The position numbers and the translations under genes were made by a program. 7,683 nt of DNA from an uncultured Bacteroidales bacterium (lineage in GTDB: Bacteria; Bacteroidota; Bacteroidia; Bacteroidales; P3): assembly GCA_947176325.1 (NCBI GenBank), contig CAMWQD010000052.1, positions 1 through 7,683 of the forward strand, given 5' to 3'. Shown here piece after piece: positions 1 to 5,681 of the stretch (position 1 is the stretch's first letter; each line of letters begins with the position of its first letter). Below the pieces are notes generated by a model. The model was given only the letters and a program-made list of their open reading frames with translations. It was not told the DNA's origin and searched no databases.

Positions 1-1542
1 GATTATGCCAATGTGTATCAAGACGGAAAGCTTGTGCGCGTAGACCCCGAAGAAGTGGCCGTGGGGCAGACCATCGTGGTGCAGCCGGGCGAGCGGATGC
101 CTCTCGACGGTGTGGTGGAGGAAGGTTTCTCGTCGCTCAATACTTCCGCGCTCACGGGCGAGTCGTTGCCGCGCGAAGTGAGGGCGGGCAGCGAGGTGCT
201 CAGCGGGAGCATCAACATGACGGGTGTGCTGAAGGTGCGCACCACCAAGCCTTTCGGGGAGTCGACCGTGGCGAAAGTGTTGGAATTGGTGGAAGATTCG
301 GCCTCGCGCAAATCGCGTTCGGAGAATTTCATCTCGCGCTTCGCCCGCGTCTATACGCCCGTGGTGTGCTATGCCGCCTTGGCCCTTGCGCTTCTGCCGC
401 CCCTGTTCCTTATCTTCTTCAAGGACGCCGCATGGTCGGCCGTTACTTTCGAAACGTGGATTTACCGCGCATTGACCTTTTTTGTAATCAGTTGTCCCTG
501 CGCGTTGGTCATCAGCATACCCCTCTCGTTTTTCGCGGGCATAGGCGGAGCGAGCCGCGAGGGTATCTTGGTGAAGGGTGGCAATATTCTGGAGGCGCTC
601 ACCAAGGTGCGGACGGTGGTGTTCGACAAGACGGGCACGCTTACGCTCGGGGTGTTTGAGGTGAACGCCATGCACGACGGTTCCGACAACGATATGCACG
701 CCGGCGCCGAACAATTGCTCGAATGGGCGGCCATGGCGGAGTGTTCCTCCTCGCATCCCATTGCCAAATCGCTCCTGCGGGCCTATGGGAAAGAAGTGGA
801 TCACAGCCGCATCACCGATATTCAGGAAGTGAGCGGCAAGGGGATAACCGCGCGGGTGGATGGCCGGCAGATTGCCGTAGGCAACGAGATCCTGATGCGC
901 GATGCCGGTGTGGAGCCCTGTCACTGCCGCACCGTGGGCACAAGGATTCATGTGGCGGTGGACGGACGTTATGCGGGGCATATCGTGTTGGGCGATGTGA
1001 TGAAGCCTATGGCGAAGGAGGCTGTGGCGCGGCTGCGCGAAGCGGGTGTGACGCGCACGGTGATGCTGACGGGCGACGCCAAGGCCGTGGCCGAACACGT
1101 GGCCGCGGAATTCGGGGTGGACGAGGTGTACAGCGAATTGTTGCCCGCCGACAAGGTATCGCATTTGGAGAGAATCATGCAGGCCTACCCCGAAGGCAAG
1201 GTGGCTTTTGTGGGCGACGGTATCAACGATGCGCCGGTGCTTTCGCGCGCCGATATAGGCATCGCCATGGGGGGAATGGGCAGCGACGCGGCCATAGAAG
1301 CCGCCGATGTGGTGCTTATGGACGACGAGCCTCTCAAGATTTCCAAGGCTATCCGCATTTCACGCAAATGCATAGGCATTGTATGGCAGAACATCATTCT
1401 GGCCTTGGGCGTGAAAGGGGTCTGCCTTGTGCTGGGGGCTTTCGGCATCGCCAATATGTGGATTGCCGTCTTTGCCGATGTGGGGGTGATGATTTTGGCC
1501 GTGCTCAACGCCATCCGTGCCATTTATGTGCGGAAAGCGTAG
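1..1542 (+). CDS. Heavy-metal P1B-type ATPase, Zn/Cd/Pb exporter (ZntA/CadA-like), 5' partial
   Basis: Inner-membrane pump that uses ATP to export divalent soft metals from the cytoplasm. The frame is open from base 1 (GTG at 13 is an internal Val codon, not the start), so 513 C-terminal residues are visible and the N-terminal metal-binding region and first membrane helices are missing. In window numbering: actuator-domain TGES near 52-55, membrane CPC metal site at 165-167 (SCPCAL), phosphorylation motif DKTGTLT with Asp209, the SSHPIAKS His-Pro motif of the nucleotide domain, MLTGD, and GDGINDAP in the hinge. The last membrane pair carries Lys472 (ALGVKG) and Asp493 (FADVG), 21 residues apart. 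This matches the Lys693/Asp714 pair of E. coli ZntA and marks the P1B-2 Zn/Cd/Pb class rather than the copper class. All catalytic motifs are intact. It ends 6 nt from the convergent gldB-like gene. Which metal it exports in vivo is inferred. Confidence 0.95.
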   Translation, partial: DYANVYQDGKLVRVDPEEVAVGQTIVVQPGERMPLDGVVEEGFSSLNTSALTGESLPREVRAGSEVLSGSINMTGVLKVRTTKPFGESTVAKVLELVEDSASRKSRSENFISRFARVYTPVVCYAALALALLPPLFLIFFKDAAWSAVTFETWIYRALTFFVISCPCALVISIPLSFFAGIGGASREGILVKGGNILEALTKVRTVVFDKTGTLTLGVFEVNAMHDGSDNDMHAGAEQLLEWAAMAECSSSHPIAKSLLRAYGKEVDHSRITDIQEVSGKGITARVDGRQIAVGNEILMRDAGVEPCHCRTVGTRIHVAVDGRYAGHIVLGDVMKPMAKEAVARLREAGVTRTVMLTGDAKAVAEHVAAEFGVDEVYSELLPADKVSHLERIMQAYPEGKVAFVGDGINDAPVLSRADIGIAMGGMGSDAAIEAADVVLMDDEPLKISKAIRISRKCIGIVWQNIILALGVKGVCLVLGAFGIANMWIAVFADVGVMILAVLNAIRAIYVRKA

Positions 1543-1548
1543 GAGGCC

Positions 1549-2514
1549 TCAGGGCTTGTAGGCCGACAGGCGGAGCAGTTCGCGGGGCGGACAGGCGAGC
1601 AGGGTGGAAAAATCGGCTTCGGTTTTCTTGAGGTAGCGCTCCACGATACGCCAGCCGATAAACTGGCTCAGGCGCGCCGGCGCTCCCGGAAGCAGGGGAT
1701 TGAAAGGCCCTTCGTTCACGAAATAGCGGAATTTGAAAGGATCGGTTTCGAAGAGGAGGTTTTGGCGCACGATATATTGCCAAACCTCCTTTTCGTGTGC
1801 CTTGCACCAAAGATATTCTTCGTGGCTGAAGCCCAGGATATGTTCCATGTCGGCATCGGGGCACACTTGGGTGATGAAATGCACCAACTTTCCGTCGGAA
1901 GCGATATGGTCGAGCAGCGAGACCCGCTCGGTGGACGTCTGTATATGCTTGGCGCCGATAACCCGCGCGATGTCGGGCAACAGATGTGCGGAATTGAAAC
2001 GACGGCTCAGGTAGCGGGGAATGCCCGCTTCGTCGAGGGCTTCGGTAGGGTTGTCGAGATAGAGATCCAGCGCAATCGTCAGAATGGAATCGTGATACAG
2101 GATACGGTTCACGAAATCGTAATACGAAATATACGTGTAGACTTCGGGTGCCTTGAAATCGGGAAAGAACACCTGCACGCGTCCGAAAAGACAGGCCAGT
2201 TCACGATGCAGGGCTTTGCCGTCGCCATAGGTCTTTTCGATGTGGGAATAGGCGTCTTCCACCACGGGGTCTTCCAAAAAATAGCGGATGCGGAGCAGGT
2301 TCACCGAATCGGACAAGTCGGCTCCCTGCAGGAACAGTTCAAATTCGGGCAGGGCGTTTTCCAAGGCCGTCTGAAGCTGCGCCGTGTCGGCCTCCATCAG
2401 ATAGGTTTCGTAGCGGTGCAGGGAAAAGTTCTCGTTGGGCGTGCAGGGGATTTTCTTTTGGCAGGCGCAGAGCGAGGCGAGGCACAGAAGGCAGAGGGGC
2501 GCGAAAGTTTTCAT
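1549..2514 (-). CDS. gldB: GldB-family envelope lipoprotein
   Basis: Predicted 321-residue lipoprotein. ATG at 2514 is preferred; a GTG one codon upstream (2517) is also possible. The N-terminus MKTFAPLCLLCLASLCAC is a lipoprotein signal with lipobox LCAC, giving Cys18 as the lipidated residue. I recognise the GldB family from the pattern of motifs: an LDLYLD segment (149-154), PRYLSRRF (166-173), GKLVHFI (208-214), a Gly-Phe/Trp/Glu-rich helix region (228-250), FIGWRIVERYL (285-295) and the characteristic C-terminal YKP. GldB is required for gliding in Flavobacterium johnsoniae, but homologues occur in non-gliding Bacteroidales, so motility should not be assumed. There is no HExxH zinc-protease motif. 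It follows the upstream barrel gene by only a few bases (TAG at 2521-2523), so the two are almost certainly co-transcribed. No gldC follows: the next gene is the convergent ATPase. Confidence 0.8.
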   Translation of the reverse strand: MKTFAPLCLLCLASLCACQKKIPCTPNENFSLHRYETYLMEADTAQLQTALENALPEFELFLQGADLSDSVNLLRIRYFLEDPVVEDAYSHIEKTYGDGKALHRELACLFGRVQVFFPDFKAPEVYTYISYYDFVNRILYHDSILTIALDLYLDNPTEALDEAGIPRYLSRRFNSAHLLPDIARVIGAKHIQTSTERVSLLDHIASDGKLVHFITQVCPDADMEHILGFSHEEYLWCKAHEKEVWQYIVRQNLLFETDPFKFRYFVNEGPFNPLLPGAPARLSQFIGWRIVERYLKKTEADFSTLLACPPRELLRLSAYKP

Positions 2515-2520
2515 CACGTT

Positions 2521-3216
2521 CTAAAAGATTTTGAAACCTAACAGGAAATCGAAGGTGCCCGTGCGGAAGCTTTGGTTGGCGTAGCGGAACACGGGCGTGC
2601 CGGTGATTTCGTAGCGGAAACTCAAGAAAACGAAATGATAGACAATGTCTATCTGCAACATGGCTCCGACACCCACGGGGGAGAGGTTGCGGTCTATATT
2701 CTTGTTGTTGACGCTGATTTCATTCTTGCCTGCCTGCGGCAAGTTGAGCAGGGCGCAGGCGGTGAGCGAAACGTTGAAGTCCGAGGTTTTGGGAAAGAGC
2801 CATACGCCCACGCCGAGCGGCACGCCGATATGGGTGTAGGTCATGGAGATGTCGTAGTTGCCGAGGGCGGTGTCGGCCGAATGCCCGCTGGCCGAGAGTT
2901 TCCTATCGGAGATATTCAGTTCGAAATGACCGAAAAACCGTTTGGCGAAGTCCACTTGGAAATAGGCGCCTCCGCACACGCCGGCCTTGGTGACGGGAGA
3001 GGCGAAATTCCACGCGCCCGAAGACGGAATCGTGGTGTTGGCCGCCCCGCCGATAGAGAGGCCGAAATGGATGTTTTCGTTGCCTTGCGTATGCACCAGC
3101 TGGGCGAAGCCGCAGGGTGCCAGCGCAAAGAGGAAGCAGAGCGGAATCCACATTCTCTTGTTAAAAGAATGCGGGAAACGATGAAAACAACGGCTGTATT
3201 TCGTGTATTTTTGCAT
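2521..3216 (-). CDS. Small outer-membrane beta-barrel protein (PorT/OMP_b-brl_2-like)
   Basis: Predicted 231-residue outer-membrane protein from ATG 3216, or 210 residues from ATG 3153. The hydrophobic stretch after the internal Met (WIPLCFLFALAPCGFAQ) is a signal peptide core ending near the AQ junction. I prefer the upstream ATG because MWIP alone has no positive charge in the n-region, whereas the upstream start adds a Lys/Arg/His-rich lead. Against it, that lead is long (21 residues) and AT-richer than the gene, and leaves only 30 bp to the divergent gene. The mature part is alternating hydrophobic/polar strands rich in Gly and aromatics (e.g. YTHIGVPLGVGVW, FVFLSFRYEI) and ends in FDFLLGFKIF, a terminal Phe typical of barrel-assembly signals. 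It resembles the eight-stranded PorT-type family; PorT belongs to type IX secretion in Porphyromonas, but I cannot claim orthology. First gene of a pair with the gldB-like gene. Confidence 0.75.
   Translation of the reverse strand: MQKYTKYSRCFHRFPHSFNKRMWIPLCFLFALAPCGFAQLVHTQGNENIHFGLSIGGAANTTIPSSGAWNFASPVTKAGVCGGAYFQVDFAKRFFGHFELNISDRKLSASGHSADTALGNYDISMTYTHIGVPLGVGVWLFPKTSDFNVSLTACALLNLPQAGKNEISVNNKNIDRNLSPVGVGAMLQIDIVYHFVFLSFRYEITGTPVFRYANQSFRTGTFDFLLGFKIF
3206..3213 (+). promoter_or_regulatory. Candidate Bacteroidota -7 promoter element
   Basis: TATTTTTG matches the Bacteroidota sigma-ABfr -7 consensus TAnnTTTG at all six defined positions. It lies 33 bp upstream of the ATG at 3247, leaving a leader of about 25-30 nt for the barrel-nadE operon. 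No clear TTTG -33 element sits the usual ~19 bp further upstream, so this is only a candidate. If the minus-strand barrel gene starts at 3216, the element lies inside its first codons. Confidence 0.35.
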
Positions 3217-3231
3217 AAATGGCAAGGCCTA

Positions 3232-3239
3232 TAATCTTG
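3232..3239 (+). promoter_or_regulatory. Alternative -7 element with a -33 TTTG
   Basis: TAATCTTG matches TAnnTTTG with one mismatch. A TTTG at 3210-3213 sits 18 bp upstream, close to the usual -33 spacing. Initiation here would give an almost leaderless transcript for the gene starting at 3247. It competes with the 3206-3213 element as the promoter; the sequence alone does not decide. Confidence 0.25.
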
Positions 3240-3246
3240 TAAAAGT

Positions 3247-4179
3247 ATGAAAAAATCCATAATGCTGTGCTTGGTGTCTTTGTGCGCCTCTCTGTTGTAC
3301 GCCCAAAGCAGCAACGCCAAATTCATAGACAGCCCCTCGTGGGTGTTGCAAGGGGAAGGGCAGGTGGCTGCCGCGCCGGTTGCGACAAAGGCTCCCGCTT
3401 CGGTGGCGACAAAGGCGCCCGCTTCGGTGACCGCCCCCGCCAAGACAACCACGGCAAGCACGGTCTCAAAGTCCTCCACGGCCTCGAAGTCTGTCGCAGG
3501 CTCGAAATCCGCGCCGGCTGCCGTGGTGAAAGGCCCGCAGCAGGAAGGCTTCCTCCATATAGGGGTTTATGTGATGCCCGCCATCAATTGGGTGGGGAAC
3601 GTATCGGACGGCTACAAGCGCGATGGCGTAACGGGCATGGTGACGCCGACCATCATGGTGGATATGCGCATCATCCGCCGCCTTTTCGGAGGGGTGGGGA
3701 TTTCGTTCAACACCTTGGGCGGACGCTTGTCGGCGCAAGGCACCGAAGATTTGAGACAGCATACGAGTTCCTATAATTTCTCCTACATAGAAATCCCGTT
3801 CCGGCTCAAACTGAAGACGCCCAATTTCGGCGAATCCAAAGGCTCCCTGTTCCTTTCGGCGGGCGCGAGCGTGGGTTTCGGCGTGAATTATAAATACAAG
3901 GATGTCTACGAAAACATTTCCCTCCCCACCCAATTCGGCAACAAGGAGGGGACGTTGACAGTGACGGGCAAGATGAAGAAGGATGCCAAACTGGCTAATT
4001 TTTCGATTATCGGACAACTTGGCTACAATTATCAAATCGTCAAGCATTTCAATTTGATAGTAGGGGTGGAATATCGCTACGCTTGCGTGGATCCGATAAA
4101 GGACAACCGCAAGTTCAATCTGAAAGACCTTGCCTTTCACAACCATCAGATAGGTTTGATGTTGGGTATAATGTTCTAA
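3247..4179 (+). CDS. Outer-membrane beta-barrel protein with basic low-complexity N-terminal linker
   Basis: Predicted 310-residue secreted outer-membrane protein of unknown role. ATG 3247 follows an A-rich leader; MKKSIMLCLVSLCASLLYAQ is a clear signal peptide (cleavage near residue 19-20). Residues ~41-95 are an Ala/Pro/Ser/Thr/Lys linker containing seven Lys and no acidic residue, including the repeated octapeptide VATKAPAS (45-60). Residues ~101-310 are a Gly/aromatic-rich barrel with strand-like segments (FLHIGVYVM, FGGVGISFNTLGG, YIEIPFRLKLK, SLFLSAGASVGFG, FNLIVGVEYRY) and a terminal Phe (GLMLGIMF). The YxEIPxxLK-type strand is typical of the OMP_b-brl_2/PorT-like group. It shares the LSAxG...Y...IxxP pattern with the divergent barrel protein, so the two may be distant paralogues. 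nadE begins 5 nt after its stop, which implies co-transcription. Function is not recognised; the basic linker might contact peptidoglycan or another envelope partner (inference). Confidence 0.8.
   Translation: MKKSIMLCLVSLCASLLYAQSSNAKFIDSPSWVLQGEGQVAAAPVATKAPASVATKAPASVTAPAKTTTASTVSKSSTASKSVAGSKSAPAAVVKGPQQEGFLHIGVYVMPAINWVGNVSDGYKRDGVTGMVTPTIMVDMRIIRRLFGGVGISFNTLGGRLSAQGTEDLRQHTSSYNFSYIEIPFRLKLKTPNFGESKGSLFLSAGASVGFGVNYKYKDVYENISLPTQFGNKEGTLTVTGKMKKDAKLANFSIIGQLGYNYQIVKHFNLIVGVEYRYACVDPIKDNRKFNLKDLAFHNHQIGLMLGIMF
3379..3426 (+). repeat. 24-bp tandem duplication in the linker of the barrel gene
   Basis: Two adjacent 24-bp copies, 3379-3402 and 3403-3426, differ at two third-codon positions and each encode VATKAPAS. 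The period is a multiple of three, so copy-number change would alter linker length without a frameshift. A partial third echo (VTAPAK) follows. Confidence 0.85.
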
Positions 4180-4184
4180 CGGTT

Positions 4185-5666
4185 ATGAAGATAAGTATAC
4201 TGCAAGATGTGTTTTCTCCGGATGCAACGGAGAATGTCGGGAAGATAAGGAACGCATACAAAAAAGCGGTGGAAGCCGGTGCGGATATGCTCGTGCTGCC
4301 CCGGGGTGCCGCCGAAAACGTCCCCGCCCGTGATTTATTGAAGCTCACCGCTTCCGGCACCGCCTTGGCCTTCAACACCTCCTTCGACGACGAACTTCAC
4401 GCCCCCGCGATTCTCCTTGCCCTCAACGGTCAGGTGCATGCCCGTATTCCCGCCTCCTGCTCGCGCATGTTGCAGGAATGCGTGTTCGAATACAAAGGAC
4501 AGAATATCCTGCTCACCTTTTTCGACGAGGAAATCTGCCCGGTGGAACGCTACGGGGAAATCATCGAGAAAATAGATTTGGGCATCTTCATGGATAACCG
4601 ACCTTTTCTCACCGACCGGGAAGACGCGCACAAGGCACGTTTGCAGGAAACCGCAGGCAGTCTGCCCGCTATGGTCTATGTGGCCCAGGCAGGCGGCTAC
4701 GAGACGCAGGCTCTGCGCGGCGTTTCCTCCTGTTGGAAAGAGGGTGGGATAGTGTTGCAAATGCCTTATTTCGAGAGCGGTTTCGCTACATTCGATACCG
4801 AAAATACGGAACGCGCCGAAAAGCCCGAAGAGGCCGCCCGCCCGCAAATCGCGCTTATCCACGATGCGATTGTGCGTGTCATTGCCGACTACTTCAAGCA
4901 TTGCCACACCGCCAAAGCCGTGATAGGGCTTTCGGGCGGCATAGATTCGTCGGTGGTGATGCCTTTGGCCGTGGAAGCCTTGGGGCGGCAGAATGTGTTC
5001 GGCATCATGATGCCCTCGCAATTCTCCACCGACCATTCGGTGAAAGACGCCGTCGACTTGGCCGAGAACTTACAGATTCACTACGAGATAATTCCTATCA
5101 AACCGCTGTATGACGTGTTCATGCAGCAACTCAAACCCGTGTTCGGCAACCTGCCTTTCGGCCTGGCCGAAGAAAACCTGCAGGCCCGTATCCGCGGCAA
5201 CCTCCTCATGGCCACCGCCAACAAACACGGCGCCATCGTGCTCAACACCTCCAACAAAAGCGAAGCCGTCTGCGGCTACGGTACCCTCTACGGCGACCTC
5301 TGCGGAGGCCTTTCCGTATTGGGCGACCTCTACAAAAGTCAGGTGTATGCGTTGGCGCATTACATCAACCGCAAGAAGGAAATCGTGCCGCAGAACAGCA
5401 TCACCAAAGCGCCCTCGGCCGAATTGCGCCCCGGGCAGAAAGACAGCGACTCACTTCCCGACTACGATCTCATTGAGAAAATCATGCGCCTGCATCTGGA
5501 ACAGCATCTCGACGAGAAAGCCCTTATCGGGGAGGGGTGCGAGGAAGCGGCGGTGAAGCGCGTGTTGGGACTTTTTGTCCGCAACGAATACAAACGCCGG
5601 CAGACACCGCCGATTGTACGGCTTTCCACCACTTGCCTCGGCGCAGATATACGCCTGCCCCTATAA
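4185..5666 (+). CDS. nadE: NAD+ synthetase, two-domain type with degenerate glutaminase domain
   Basis: Cytoplasmic enzyme of the last NAD-biosynthesis step: deamido-NAD+ plus ATP plus ammonia (or glutamine) to NAD+. The 493-residue protein starts at ATG 4185 (MKISILQD), 5 nt after the barrel gene; the frame is open further upstream, but only inside that gene. Residues ~1-205 follow the nitrilase/CN-hydrolase fold (AGADMLVLP at 31-39, MVYVAQAGGYE at 163-173). Residues ~222-493 are the synthetase: pyrophosphate-binding SGGIDSS at 250-256, NLQARIRGNLLM (331-342), LNTSNKSE (353-360), GYGTLYGDLCGG (364-375), SAELRPGQKDSDSLP (411-425) and RNEYKRRQ (466-473), all conserved. Oddity: the glutaminase Glu (PEL) is Arg40, the Lys-bearing RKxxLPNY loop is missing, and the nucleophile position in LTICED reads LTFFDE (Phe113). 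P-loop position and total length are about 40-50 residues shorter than I expect for this type. The synthetase therefore probably uses ammonia, free or from a separate amidase. Confidence 0.93.
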   Translation: MKISILQDVFSPDATENVGKIRNAYKKAVEAGADMLVLPRGAAENVPARDLLKLTASGTALAFNTSFDDELHAPAILLALNGQVHARIPASCSRMLQECVFEYKGQNILLTFFDEEICPVERYGEIIEKIDLGIFMDNRPFLTDREDAHKARLQETAGSLPAMVYVAQAGGYETQALRGVSSCWKEGGIVLQMPYFESGFATFDTENTERAEKPEEAARPQIALIHDAIVRVIADYFKHCHTAKAVIGLSGGIDSSVVMPLAVEALGRQNVFGIMMPSQFSTDHSVKDAVDLAENLQIHYEIIPIKPLYDVFMQQLKPVFGNLPFGLAEENLQARIRGNLLMATANKHGAIVLNTSNKSEAVCGYGTLYGDLCGGLSVLGDLYKSQVYALAHYINRKKEIVPQNSITKAPSAELRPGQKDSDSLPDYDLIEKIMRLHLEQHLDEKALIGEGCEEAAVKRVLGLFVRNEYKRRQTPPIVRLSTTCLGADIRLPL

Positions 5667-5681
5667 ATCAGACGGTTTTTT
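5652..5681 (+). terminator. Weak candidate intrinsic terminator after nadE
   Basis: CGCCTG (5652-5657) can pair with CAGACG (5669-5674) with one C-A mismatch and an 11-nt loop that contains the nadE stop codon. A run of six T follows at 5676-5681. The stem is short and imperfect, and it overlaps the ends of both convergent genes, so confidence is low. Confidence 0.25.

Noticed and set aside
408..440. Possible disruption of the ATPase in its membrane region
   Set aside because: The reading frame is continuous and all P-type ATPase motifs are present in order, so there is no sign of a pseudogene.
1543..1564. Palindrome GAGGCCTC and a GGCCT/AGGCC inverted repeat at the ATPase-gldB convergent junction, as a possible bidirectional terminator
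   Set aside because: The stem is only 5 bp with a 10-nt loop, no T-run follows on either strand, and the palindrome has no loop space.
723..1631. Long plus-strand frame overlapping the ATPase in another phase
   Set aside because: Its product is Arg/Gly/Ala-rich low-complexity sequence with no motifs, as expected for an out-of-frame reading of a GC-rich gene; the ATPase frame explains the DNA fully.
1762..2541. Long antisense frame across the gldB-like gene
   Set aside because: No recognisable domains, and it mirrors the codon bias of the real minus-strand gene, which has a lipoprotein signal and family motifs.
4083..4184. N-terminal extension of nadE by 34 codons
   Set aside because: It would lie inside the preceding barrel gene; the sequence from ATG 4185 begins exactly like nitrilase-fold NadE N-termini (MKISILQD).
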